The notes under the pieces are model-generated. The model made no database searches. It saw only the letters and a program-made list of their open reading frames with translations, and was not told where the DNA came from. Shown here in pieces: positions 24,776 through 34,761 of a stretch of DNA of 64,000 nt. Position 1 is the stretch's first letter; each line of letters opens with the position of its first letter. A program made the position numbers and the translations under genes. The stretch spans positions 124,001-188,000 of the forward strand of contig PCDI01000013.1 in the NCBI GenBank assembly GCA_002778195.1, given 5' to 3'. Source of the stretch: Raffaelea ambrosiae. Its lineage: Eukaryota; Ascomycota; Sordariomycetes; Ophiostomatales; Ophiostomataceae.

Positions 24776-27370
24776 CTAGTCGAATCCACCCCATTCCTCC
24801 TCGTCGTCCACGCCACTTTGTACCGCCGCCTCCAGCTTCCGCCGTTTGCTGCTCGCAATCGCGTCCCGCCGGTTGTGCTCCTTCCGCCGCTCCCACGCAC
24901 TCTTGGATGTGATCCGCGCCTTGGCATTGGTGGTGGTGGTGGTGGTGGTGCTCCCCTTCTCGTCGCTCCCCTTGGCCTTGCTCTTCGTCGCCACGCTCCG
25001 CCGCGACTCCACGCCGCGCATCTTGAGCCGCTTCTTGTCCTCCTTGCTCACGTCCGGCAACGTGTCCAGCAGCCATGGCGGGACGCCGCCGGCGAGATCG
25101 CTGCGCCCGCCCTGCTTCTCGCTCGCCAGAATCACATTGGCCACGATCTTCAGCAGCGGGAGGTCTTCCTGGGTGTACAGCGTCACCACCTGTCCGCCCT
25201 CCCGGCCCACCCGGCCGGTCCGCCCCGCGCGGTGCACATAGGCCGCCGCCGACCCCGGCACGTCGTAGTTCACCACCCCGTTGACGCCCGCCACGTGCAT
25301 GCCCCGGCTCAGCAGGTCCGACGTGATCAGGACCCACACCTCGGCCGCCCGGAACCGCCGCATCACCAGGGCGCGCGCGCTGTCCGACATGGCGGCGTGC
25401 AGCACGCCGATGCGGTCGGCGCCGCCCGCCATGGCGGGGATGTCGGCCTTGAGCTCGTCGCGCAGCGCGGCGGCGCGCTCGGCCGTCTGCGTAAACACGA
25501 CAAACGGCGGGCGCAGCGGCGCCACGTCCTTTTTGTTGTTGTTCTTGTTGTTGTTGTTGCTGTCGGCGGCGGCCTCGCCCTGGCTGCTGGCCAGGAGGGC
25601 CTTGCACGACGGCGCGTGCAGAAGCTGGTGCATGGCGTAGAGCTTGCCGCTCTCGTTGGCCGTGTAGATGAGGTGGTGCTTGACGTTGGGCACGACAGTG
25701 TCCTTGAGGCCGACCACCAGACGGACCAAGGGGTGGCCAGCGTCGGCTGGGCTCGCAGACGGTGGCGTGTTCTCGTCGGCGGGCGGGCTCCTCCTCCTCC
25801 CCCTCCCCCTCCTCTTCTCCAACTCCTCGGCCACGAGGGACTCGATGTTGGACCCCATGGTCGCCGACCAAAAGGTCACGCGCAGCGCGGGGTGCGTGCA
25901 GGCCGACCAGAGGCCGAGTGTCTGCTCGCGGAAGAGGGAGTCCAGCAGCACGTCGGCCTCGTCGAGCACCAGGGTGCGGACGGTCGGCAGAGCCTTTTTC
26001 CGGCCCGAAGAGTCGTCGCCGCTGCCGCTGCCAGCCTGTGCTGCCAGAACGTTGAGAAGCATCTGTGGCGTCGTGACGAGGATGTCGGCTTTGGTCACAG
26101 GCGCAGCCGCCGAGGTCTTCTTCTTGGGTTTCTTGACCTTGCCGTCATCGTCGCCGTCGCCGTCGCTGTCGCTGACACTGCCCTCTTCGTCATCCTCTTC
26201 CTCCTCGTCCACTTGGTCTTCATCCTCCTGGCCCTCCTCCTCCTCCTCCTCGTCGTCGTCATCGTCGTCGTCGTCTTCCGTAGACTCTGCCTGCACCTGC
26301 ATGCCCTTCCGCATGGCCACGACACGCACACCCAACCCTACCGCCAGCTTCTTGCCCTCGTTAGCAATCTGGTGCACCAGTTCCCGTGTCGGGGCCACGA
26401 CGACTGTGTCAAGAATGTGGTCCTTCTTCTTGCTGCTGCTGCTGCTGCTTTCTTGTCCCTCGGCTTTCTCGTCCGCGCGCCGCTTCAGCACGCTGTTAAT
26501 CGCCGGCACCAGGAAACTGAGCGTCTTGCCGCTGCCCGTCGGCGCCACAGCCATAAAGTCCACTCGTGATCCGCCGAGTATGGTCTGGCCTTCGTCATCC
26601 GCAGCTACGGTCGTCTTGCTCAAGGACAGCGCTGGGTCCAGCTGCAGCGGCAGACTGGCCATCTGTACCTCTGTCGGCAGTCGGTAGAGCTGCCGCTCCA
26701 GGTTGTCGGCCAGTCGCGGAGAAATGTTGTACAGGTGCCGTAACTGCAGAAACGAAGTCAATGGCTGCGGGAACAGCTGCTTCTTGTCGTCCTTGGCGGA
26801 CTTGGCTGCTGCTGGTGCCGCCGCCGCCTCCTCCTCGGCTTCCTTCTTGCTGCTCTTCTTGCTCGTCTTCTTTTTGGTCTTTTCGACTTTGGTGGGTGCG
26901 ATCGGTGCGGCGGCCTTCTTGTCGGACAGAAGGGTCAGCTTCAGACGATGCGATCGCAGAATCTGCCGGCATTCGTCCTCGTCCAGCAGCGCCTTGGCCT
27001 TCTTGGCGGCCCTTCTCTCCTTCTTGCTGGGCCTGTCGGCTGTTGATGTTGGGGCTGCTGCTGCTGCTGCTCCTGCTTTCTCCGCCGCTTCTTTGGCTTG
27101 TTTCGAGCGGTCTAGACTGGCAAAGAAGTCGACGTCGAAATCTTCGTCGGCACTGGCACCGTCTTCGTTGGCCGCTGTGTCTTCGCCATGTTTGCTGTTC
27201 CGCTTGCGCTTCCTGCTCTTTGTCGCATTCGTGCTGCTGCTCGCTTGCTCGTGCTTCGGTAGTGGGTTGGTCGATGCTCCAGTCGAAGGCAACTTCGCCG
27301 CTCCTGCGCCCTGCTTCCCTGGGGTTTTCTTCTTCGTTACTCGCGAGAAGATCTCTGCGATATCGTCCAT
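24776..27370 (-). CDS. ROK1: Rok1-type DEAD-box ATP-dependent RNA helicase
   Basis: A single uninterrupted frame of 864 aa. Helicase motifs in order: Q-like region PTEVQM, APTGSGKT (I), APTRELVHQI (Ia), TTPQML (Ib), LDEADVLLDS (II), SATM (III), FTQT (IV), ITSDLLSRGMHV (V), HRAGRTGR (VI). The N-terminal part (MDDIAEIFSRVTKK, then ILRSHRLKLTLLSDKK and QPLTSFLQLRHLYNISPRL) resembles fungal Rok1, a nucleolar helicase for 40S ribosomal subunit maturation. It is longer than yeast Rok1 (about 560 aa) because of Lys/Ala-rich N-terminal sequence and an acidic run of about 45 Asp/Glu between motifs Ia and Ib. The C-terminus is Lys/Arg-rich. The first ATG in frame, at 27370, is used. It is tail-to-tail with the D-lactate dehydrogenase gene. 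Confidence 0.85.
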   Translation of the reverse strand: MDDIAEIFSRVTKKKTPGKQGAGAAKLPSTGASTNPLPKHEQASSSTNATKSRKRKRNSKHGEDTAANEDGASADEDFDVDFFASLDRSKQAKEAAEKAGAAAAAAPTSTADRPSKKERRAAKKAKALLDEDECRQILRSHRLKLTLLSDKKAAAPIAPTKVEKTKKKTSKKSSKKEAEEEAAAAPAAAKSAKDDKKQLFPQPLTSFLQLRHLYNISPRLADNLERQLYRLPTEVQMASLPLQLDPALSLSKTTVAADDEGQTILGGSRVDFMAVAPTGSGKTLSFLVPAINSVLKRRADEKAEGQESSSSSSKKKDHILDTVVVAPTRELVHQIANEGKKLAVGLGVRVVAMRKGMQVQAESTEDDDDDDDDEEEEEEGQEDEDQVDEEEEDDEEGSVSDSDGDGDDDGKVKKPKKKTSAAAPVTKADILVTTPQMLLNVLAAQAGSGSGDDSSGRKKALPTVRTLVLDEADVLLDSLFREQTLGLWSACTHPALRVTFWSATMGSNIESLVAEELEKRRGRGRRRSPPADENTPPSASPADAGHPLVRLVVGLKDTVVPNVKHHLIYTANESGKLYAMHQLLHAPSCKALLASSQGEAAADSNNNNKNNNKKDVAPLRPPFVVFTQTAERAAALRDELKADIPAMAGGADRIGVLHAAMSDSARALVMRRFRAAEVWVLITSDLLSRGMHVAGVNGVVNYDVPGSAAAYVHRAGRTGRVGREGGQVVTLYTQEDLPLLKIVANVILASEKQGGRSDLAGGVPPWLLDTLPDVSKEDKKRLKMRGVESRRSVATKSKAKGSDEKGSTTTTTTTNAKARITSKSAWERRKEHNRRDAIASSKRRKLEAAVQSGVDDEEEWGGFD

Positions 27371-28033
27371 TGTGTACGTATGGAGATCAACGACTGAGTC
27401 GTTTCGTCCCCTTCTTCTTTGGGTTTCCCTGCTGGAAAAAAGCAACAGTTCAGAGGCAGAAAAAAAAAGTTTCTAATCTTATCGGATCTGCCACATAAAG
27501 TCGGTGTGAAGTATCACGTGGGGCGTCACATGTGGTGTGACCGATATGGATCCTGAGCTAGAAGTGTAAATGGAGCTTCTCATTTCCCCTTCGGGAAGGT
27601 AAACCGTTTGACATGCTATGTTCTGTCATACTTGCTGTCATTGTTTCAAAAATCTCTGTATCTGTTTGGGATTTGTCTGGCCTCTCACTGCCGCGTTCTG
27701 GACCTTTCATGGCGTTATCTGAATTTTGCCGGTGTAGTGGTCGTCACTGCACAACTGTACATCCTGCAGACGAAAAATGCTTGTTTAGAGTAAAAAAAGC
27801 GACGAGGAGGTACTGGGACGTATCACACCGACCACAGAACGCATTACGATAAATGAGCTGTTTATTAGTTTTGAATGTGGCCTGTAAATAGACAGTCGGT
27901 GCTGCTCGGTACGATAATGGTCTGAAATTCTAATATACATATATTCATATACCCTTCCAGGCAATATATTGCTGTTCTGGGATCTTTCCCCAAGTTTGAA
28001 CCAAATCCTTTGACGAGTTTCTAACATCCAAAA
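27371..28033. other. Intergenic spacer at the core/accessory transition
   Basis: Upstream region of the helicase gene. It includes a CACGTG-like site near 27516 and a related CACATG near 27528. AT content rises after about 27600. No coding frame is supported. Confidence 0.5.
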
Positions 28034-28306
28034 ATGGCCGACAACGTTCGATCTGTCGGAAAAGACAGTGACATCCAAACCGCAGCAGAGGATCTGGACG
28101 CTGTCGACGATGGGCAGGCTCCAAGTGACAAGACTCACTCTGCCCCTGTTGGCAAAAAGTCGACTGAGAGCTCAGACAAAAGTGTCGTCTACGTGAAGGG
28201 TCATCCCGCCATAAAGACTGGTATATTGTCGCAGGACATCCAGAGTGGCACATGTCCAGAAATTCTGCTATTCGTTTCATGTAACAAGAATCGCAAGATA
28301 GGGTAA
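28034..28306 (+). CDS. Small hypothetical ORF (90 aa)
   Basis: An ATG in an AAAATGG context opens a 90-codon frame. The first two thirds are acidic and polar (MADNVRSVGKDSDIQ, DLDAVDDGQAPSDK), followed by VVYVKGHPAIKTGILSQ and a Cys-containing end. No signal peptide, membrane segment or known domain is seen. It stands alone in a gene-poor AT-rich stretch and could be a small gene, the first exon of a longer one, or a relic. Function unknown. Confidence 0.3.
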   Translation: MADNVRSVGKDSDIQTAAEDLDAVDDGQAPSDKTHSAPVGKKSTESSDKSVVYVKGHPAIKTGILSQDIQSGTCPEILLFVSCNKNRKIG

Positions 28307-29070
28307 CGTACGACTGTAATAAATATTTGTAAGGAGCCCAAATATGTATGTCGCAATTAGAACAAGGTCTACAAAGGTACCACAAGCAAAAATAAACGGT
28401 AAGTCATTGTCAATTAAAGTTCATCGTCAACTAGTCATTGCTGATTCATAATCGCCAACTCATCATGATCACCCAAAGCAAAAACCCAAACTTAACGACA
28501 GTCAGGACATTTTTCAAATGTGGGTGAGTACATTTTAATACTCTTAGGACTAGAACAAGCTCTACCCCTATTTTCGGCTTTGTCGCACATCTCAAGACCA
28601 CCCACGTCTGTGACCTTCGCGTGGCCACAGGTGTAAGACTCGCCCGTGTAAAATTGGATACACATTTTCAAGGTGCCTATTTGCTGGATGCTTTTTAAGG
28701 CTAGAGGGTGTTTGTTTGGTATGAGGAGCTGGAGATTTGTTTATGGTAAGAGATAATGTTGATCGAGGTTTTGCGAGCTGTGTGGTGTGCCGAAGCGAAC
28801 AATCCAATTTGGGACAGGGCGTAGAAACCTGACTATATATACTTTTGCTTTTCGGCGTATGAAGTCACTTCTGCTGCTACATGTTCAGCTGTGACGCAGA
28901 AATGAGAAGCCAGAATGTTCACTGGCTTAGATCACTACTCTTTGTTACGCATTGTCACAATGCTCAATTCAATAATAATGAACTGAGACCATCTGCTCTG
29001 TTCGTCACTCACCAAAAGTAAAACGAGACAAATATATGCTGGGCCTGGCTATGACAAGCCCAAGGATATG
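28307..29070. other. AT-rich gene-poor stretch
   Basis: No supported gene on either strand. Composition is more AT-rich than the coding blocks, and only short frames with non-ATG starts occur. Confidence 0.5.
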
Positions 29071-29463
29071 TTACTGCTTATTGAGCCTCGACCAATATTC
29101 ATTCGCCTCTTCGAAGCTGTGCAGCCTCTTGAAAACATACTTATGTTGCTTGTCTGGCGCCCATCCAGCGCACCTAAATCTCTCTTCCTGCGTATTGCAT
29201 TTCTGGAACTGTGTGAAATTTGGGTTTCTTTAGTTGGTGGGTTTTCAAAATTCATACCACCGTCAACTGACCAGGTCCATATGCCATCTTTGTCGTTCAA
29301 TGCAGGACAGCCCGCGGCAACCCATTCGGTAAAGTTGAACGGAAGGGAATTCACGTCGAGGCCGGGCCAGGTGGCTTCTGCACTGGCATCCGTTTGAACG
29401 ACACATGCCGTGGCTGGAGAGGCAATCATGCCGAGAGCAAAAGCGTAGACAAAAGTTCACCAT
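29071..29463 (-). pseudogene. Broken small secreted-protein-like gene
   Basis: Three reading frames on the minus strand must be joined to read one protein-like sequence. The ATG at 29463 is in one frame; within about 10 codons a second frame carries a signal-peptide-like stretch (TFVYAFALGMIASPATAC) and then LPFNFTEWVAAGCPALND up to about 29250; a third frame carries FRCAGWAPDKQHKYVFKRL and ends at a TAA at 29071. The first switch has no intron signal. The second could be an intron with donor GTCAGT near 29270 and acceptor TTTAG near 29174, or a second frameshift. The family is unrecognised; it resembles small cysteine-containing secreted proteins of fungi. A sequencing error is an alternative for the first shift. 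Confidence 0.45.
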
Positions 29464-31241
29464 CTTGTGTTGTTTGGCGCGCGTTCCTTCTCCGTGCCCT
29501 AGCTCAGTACCTATGGGAGGACTATGCAGGGCTTCTTAGCGTCTTCGGAAGACAAGACGAAGACAAATCCCTATATAATGACTAGCGTTGTGTTTCCATC
29601 TCGCCCACTCCGCTTTCACATCACGATTTCTTTTCTGACCTAGTCTAACACTACGCCTTCATCTTAACACTTTCAGTTTTCAATTTGATCATGGCCAGTA
29701 TGAATAAAACCGACAGACGCAAAGCGTGGCATGAAGTTCTCGCCACGCTAGGCACCGACAAAGCTCGAGAGCAATGCAGTCGACGAGAACATTCCAGAGG
29801 TTAAGAAGGACCGAGCTTCCGGGGGGGAATGGCTTGTTCTCTCATGGCTCTTGTCCTTGACAACACAATGCATAGCTTGTCCAACTCACTTACTTCTGAA
29901 CCAATTTTGGCCTGATACGGTTAACCAATGAAACAGGAGGAGGCTCTACTAAGAGCCTCCATATATCGTGATAAACAGCCCCCACACCGGCTGCACCGGC
30001 CTCCAATTACTTTCATCACTCATCACTCCATTGGTACCGCTTCTACGACATGCTATTGCATCTACTTCGTAGACTGTAGCCCGATGACAAGGTAGTCGCC
30101 CCGGCTGGTTGTTCCTCCCTGTTATCGTGACAATCCAAGCACGTAGCATCGATGTTTTCCAAGCCTGGCTTCCCACAGAGCGAATCGCTCTCAAATGAAG
30201 AAAGCAGTGCCGTTACCCTCGTCAACAGATTCAAATGAAAAAGTAACAATCTCTATGAGTATTAGCAGCTTTTGATTCGGGCTACCGCACGACACTACGA
30301 AGGTCAATACGCACACATCACCACGGCCTATACACGAATCACTTTGGAGAGTTCCTTCGCCGCCTATCGGCTCTCCAGAACAAGACCCATAATTGAGGCT
30401 CTGAAGTTTCCCATTTTGGACAGCTCACAAAGAGCTCCACAGACATGTAATCCCGATTTCTTCCTTTTTGGCATCCTGGCGTGTCGGTGACGTTTATGTT
30501 GCCCATAGACACAGACCTCGATGTTGGACTTCGTGTGACTGATCCAGCAGGGCATGGGAAGCACACCAATCATCGTTGCACACCATCTTAATATAATTAG
30601 GAGGAAGCATCGTCTAAAAGAAAACTAAGCACTGAAAGTGCCTGAGCCTTTCTTTCTTCATCTATTCAACTCTATTTTTTTTCTTCAAAAAAGTTGTCTG
30701 ATACTGTTGTATTTGCTTTTCTTCTTTTCACTCAAGGACATACAGCCATCTAGACCTATGCAGACCCGGGCCGTTCTACTTCCAGCAGGACACCACACAC
30801 CTTGGCCATTGTCTTAAGCTATCCTGAGCTTTCATCCAACCACGGCACTTACCGCTACTCGCAGTGGAGCCTTTGCGTGCTCGGAGTGGTTGCGAGCTGC
30901 GGTTTTCGGCCACCCAGCCACTAACAAGACGACGTGTGCGCATACACGATGAGCAAAGCACCCCACATCTTATCAGTCCTGTCCGGAGAAGATTGATCGT
31001 CCTCCCGGGCCGGGGGGGGTTGGGATGATTCGCTTGACTCCACACATGATGCATGGCCGACGATGTCCATGTCTGAGTGTTGAATTGGACGGCACTCATT
31101 GAAGAAGAAAATAAAAAGAAGAGACGGCTGTTGAAAAAAAAAAAGAACCAACTCCCTTCTGCGCCCCAGGCATTGCAGCGAGACACAACCCTTTCTGGAC
31201 GACGCGGTCTCTTCGGACTGGCCCAAGTCAATCGGAAAGCC
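29464..31241. other. Gene-poor spacer with decayed ORFs
   Basis: A 37-codon ATG frame starts at 29692 after a pyrimidine-rich leader-like stretch but ends quickly. The minus strand between about 30000 and 30573 has long protein-like segments in more than one frame, broken by stops, and an intron-like branch site and acceptor (GCTAATACTCATAG) near 30262. From 30700 the sequence is the upstream region of the oxidoreductase gene. No intact gene is supported. Confidence 0.4.
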
Positions 31242-32815
31242 ATGGCCAAGAGCTACTTGCCCCATCCCGAGGGGATGCAGTCGTTCTGGCGCACCGAGAC
31301 CGGCGCCCTCGACAACCACCGCTCCACAGCCGAGCTGCCGGCGCAGGCCGACATTGTCATCATCGGCGGCGGCTACTCGGCGGCGGCCCTCCTCACGCAC
31401 ATGCTCGCCGACCCGGCCACGCAGGGCCAGTCCATCGTGGTGCTCGAGGCCCGCAGCCTGTGCTCGGGCGCGACGGGGCGCAATGGCGGCCACCTCAAGC
31501 CCGACAGCTACAACATGGCCAGCGAGCTGGCCGCGCGGCACGGGCTGGCCTGCGGCGTCGAGGTGGCCGAGTTTGAGGCGGCCAATGTGAAGGCGCTGAC
31601 GGAGCTGATTGCGGCCGACAAGATCGACTGCGACTTTGTGCTCACGCGGGCCATGGACGTGCAGCTGACGGACCAGCTCGACCGGGAGTTCAAGGCGCGC
31701 TACGACACGCTCGTCGCTGCGGGCGTGCCGTCGACCAAGGAGACGTTTTATATCCCGCCGAAGCATGCGGAGATGGTAAGAAAGGCGAGGAGGAGAGAGG
31801 CCTTTGGCGTGCGTCCCTGCTGATCGCTCGTAGGTCTCCGGGGTGCACGGGGCCAAGGGCGCGTTCAGCTTCACGGCCGGCCATCTCTGGCCCTACAAGC
31901 TGGTGCACCACCTCTTTGCCCGCGCCCTGAGCAGCCGCGACGCAGGCGGCGGCGGCGCCGCTGCTGCCGCCGCCGTCAACCTGCAGACCAACACGCCCGT
32001 GACGTCGGTCTCCGACGCGCCCGACGCGCAGGGCCGCTGGTCGCTGGTCACGCCGCGCGGCACGCTCCGGGCCCCGACCGTCATCGTGGCCACCAACGCC
32101 TACACGGCCTCGATCCTGCCCGAGTACCAGGGCAAGATCATCCCCTACCGCACCGTGTGCAGCCACATTGTGACGCCCAAGGACCAGACGACGCCGCCGC
32201 CGCCGCTGCTCAGCAATTCGTACGCGCTGCGCTTTGGGCCCTTTGACTACGACTACCTGATCCCGCGGCCGGACGGGAGCATCATTGTCGGCGGTGCGCG
32301 CTCGCGGTACCTGGACGACCTGGGCGCGTGGTACGACAGCGTGGACGACAGCCAGGTGATTGCCAAGGCGCGGGACTACTTTGACGGCTACATGCAGCGG
32401 CACTTCCGCGGCTGGGAGAACAGCGGCGCCTACACGGAGAGTGTCTGGGCCGGAAGTAAGTCTCTCTGGGTGTCCCCCCCCCCTCGACGTTTCCCTCGAC
32501 GTTTCCCTCGACGTTTCCCCTGGCTAACAGGAACCAGTCATGGGCTACTCGGCGGACCGTCTGCCGCGCATGGGCCCCATTCCGGGCCGGCCCGGCATGT
32601 TTGTCATCGGCGGCTTCACGGGCCACGGCATGCCGCAGATTTTCCTGTCGTCCAAGGGACTGGCCAGCATGGTCGTCCATGGCACGCCCTTTGCGCAGAC
32701 CGGCCTCCCGCGGCTGTTCGAAGAGACCGCGGCGCGTCTGGCCAAGACGGACAATCTGGTCCTGGACCTGTACGAGGGCTACAAGAAGGTGCGGCAGGAG
32801 CGAGCCAAGTTGTGA
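31242..32815 (+). CDS. FAD-dependent oxidoreductase of the DAO family (amine/amino-acid oxidase-like)
   Basis: Three exons (31242-31775, 31834-32455, 32538-32815) encode 477 aa. The FAD-binding Rossmann motif ADIVIIGGGYSAAALL is at about residues 35-50, followed by SGATGRNGGHLKPDSY, typical of DadA/OrdL/PuuB-like enzymes, and C-terminal GYSADRLPRMGPI and IGGFTGHGMPQ, the second FAD-contact region. Members oxidise N-substituted or primary amines of small amino acids; the bacterial relative PuuB oxidises gamma-glutamylputrescine. The substrate here is unknown. The first ATG in frame is used (upstream sequence in this frame is Lys-rich and unlikely). The gene is tail-to-tail with an aminotransferase of the GABA type, 332 bp away, which suggests joint work on an amine-derived substrate. 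Confidence 0.85.
32484..32519 (+). repeat. Intronic tandem repeat, 3 x 12 bp
   Basis: Three exact copies of TCGACGTTTCCC lie in the second intron of the FAD oxidoreductase gene, just before its branch point and acceptor. Confidence 0.95.
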
Positions 32816-33147
32816 GGGGCTGTTGCGAGGGAAGGTGGCATGGGAATACATAGTACTCGACATTCCAGGCGATGCATGGTCCACCTGCAATGGGCCACAT
32901 TGGTGATCAACCGCAATATCGAGCTCCGACAAAAGAAGACGCAATATTTGTTTTTTCATTGTTTTGTCACTTTTTACTTTATTTCCAGATCAAGACACCC
33001 TTTCCCATCCGGATTTTCCGGTTTCTCGCGTCCCCAAGGGTCGACGTTTCTCTGCCGTCCTTTTCGTGATCTCTTTTCTTGTCCTCCCGTCCTTTTTCGT
33101 GATCTCTTTTCTTGTCCGTCTCGTTTCTTCTTTTCGCCCGTCTCGTC
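32816..33147. repeat. Short convergent spacer with a duplicated 29-bp unit
   Basis: This 332-bp spacer separates the 3' ends of the oxidoreductase and aminotransferase genes. It is T-rich and contains two near-identical copies of a unit starting CGTCCTTTT and ending TTCTTGTCC, at about 33056-33084 and 33088-33117. No gene is present. Confidence 0.7.
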
Positions 33148-34761
33148 TCATGCCTTGACCAGCTTCTCCAGAATCTCCAGCAGGATGTCCGCATGCGGCT
33201 TCTGGAACACCAGCATCGGCCGCAGCCGCACCGTGGTGTCGCCGCAGCCGCCAATGTTCAGGCCCAGATCCTTGGCCTGGCGCAGCAGCGCATCGCGCTT
33301 GGGCGAGTCGAAGGCGAGGAAGGTGCCGCGGTCCTGGCCGCGCAGGCGCTCGATCTGGCCCGGGTACCGGGCGGCCAGCGCCTCGAGGCCGCGGTAGAGG
33401 TAGGCGCCCGTCTCGGCCGTGTTCTCGATCAGCTTCTTGTCCCGGATCTCCCGGATCATGGCCTTGAACAGCAGCGCGCGCACGGGGTCGCCCATCCAGG
33501 TGTTGAACTGGCGGTACGGCTTGGCCGGCCGCAGCGCCGGGTCGGCGTAGAAGTAGCCGGCGGCCTGCGCCTTCTTGGAAAAGGTCACCATGTCGGGCGG
33601 CGTCGGCAGCGCCCAGTGGTCGTGCGCCCACATCTTGCCGGTGGCGCCGACGCCCGTCTGCACCTCGTCGACGATGAAGAGCACGCCGTGCTTGGCCGTG
33701 ATCGCGCGCAGGCCCCGGAAGAAGGCCGGGCTCGCGTGGTTGTCGCCGCCCTCGCTCTGGATGGGCTCGACCACCACGGCCACGGGCGCCTGCGGGAACT
33801 CGGTGATCAGCCGCTCGACCTCGGCCAGGCAGCGCGCCTCCTCGGCGGCGTTCTCGGCGGCGAAGTCGGCCAGCGGGTACTGCAGCGCGGGGAACGGCGC
33901 GGCCGGCCAGTCAAAGGCCGGGATGTCCAGCTTGTGAATCGGCTTGCTGCGCGTCGTGGTCAGGCTGCCAAAGAGGCGGCCGTGGAAGCCCTTGCGGAAG
34001 GACAGGATGGAGCGCGCGGGGCAGCCGGGGCTCTGGTTCTCCATGGACGTGGCCAGCTCCTCGGCGGTGAAGTCGGGCGCGCCGCGCGCCTGGCGCTCCT
34101 GCTGCAGCTTGTACATGAAGGCGGCCTTGTAGGCCGTCTCGTTGGCGTCGGAGCCGGTCGTGGCCGTGAAGACCTTGTCGAGGCCCGTGGGCGCCGCCAG
34201 CAGCAGCGACTCGCGCAGGATCGTGCCCCAGTCGTGCTGCGGGAAGTTGCCGAGCGCCGGCCGGTTGACGAGCGCGCTCTGCATCGCGGGCGTGGCCGCC
34301 GTGGCCAGCAGCGCCGGGTTGTTGTAGCCAACGGCAATGGATGCGATCTGGGCGTACACGTCCAGCCGGAGGTTGCCATCGGGGTCGGCGATGCTGCGGA
34401 GAGAGAGAGGGGGGGGGGTAGTCAGATGGAAGCGCCCCAAATGAAGACAACAGACGGAAGACGAGGAGAGAAAGCATGCGCAGCCGGCACGGACTCACTA
34501 GTTGCCCACGCTCTTGCCAAAGTCGGTCACCATGTTGACGTTGTTCGTGTCAAACACGGCGTCGATGTCGGCCAGCGCCTCCTTGCTCTTGGGGCCCGGG
34601 AATGCCGTCTTGACCACCGGCTTGGACGGCTCGTTGGGGAAGAACGGCGCGGCCGAGGAGTAGCACCGCCGCGCAGCACCCGTCCATGGTGCCGGCGAGG
34701 CGGCCAGACACCGCCTCAGCACCGGCTGGGTGCGCTGGAGTCGCGAGAAGGCAGCCGCCAT
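33148..34761 (-). CDS. 4-aminobutyrate (GABA) aminotransferase, class III PLP enzyme, mitochondrial
   Basis: Two exons (34761-34499 and 34393-33148, intron 105 bp) encode 502 aa. An Arg-rich start (MAAAFSRLQRTQPVLRR) and RRCYSS resemble a mitochondrial presequence. Class III features: GNFPQHDWG, TGSDANETAYKAAF, ENQSPGCPARSIL, FIVDEVQTGVGATG (the Asp that contacts the PLP ring) and VTFSKKAQAAGYF with the Schiff-base lysine. This matches fungal GABA transaminases (GatA/UGA1 type), which convert GABA and 2-oxoglutarate to succinic semialdehyde and glutamate; beta-alanine or another omega-amino acid is possible. Most fungi keep a GABA transaminase, so this may be the only copy or an accessory paralogue. 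It faces the FAD oxidoreductase tail-to-tail. Confidence 0.92.

Noticed and set aside
24656..26569. 637-codon plus-strand frame over the helicase gene
   Set aside because: Non-ATG start, low-complexity Val/Leu/His/Arg content, and antisense to a helicase with all motifs in order.
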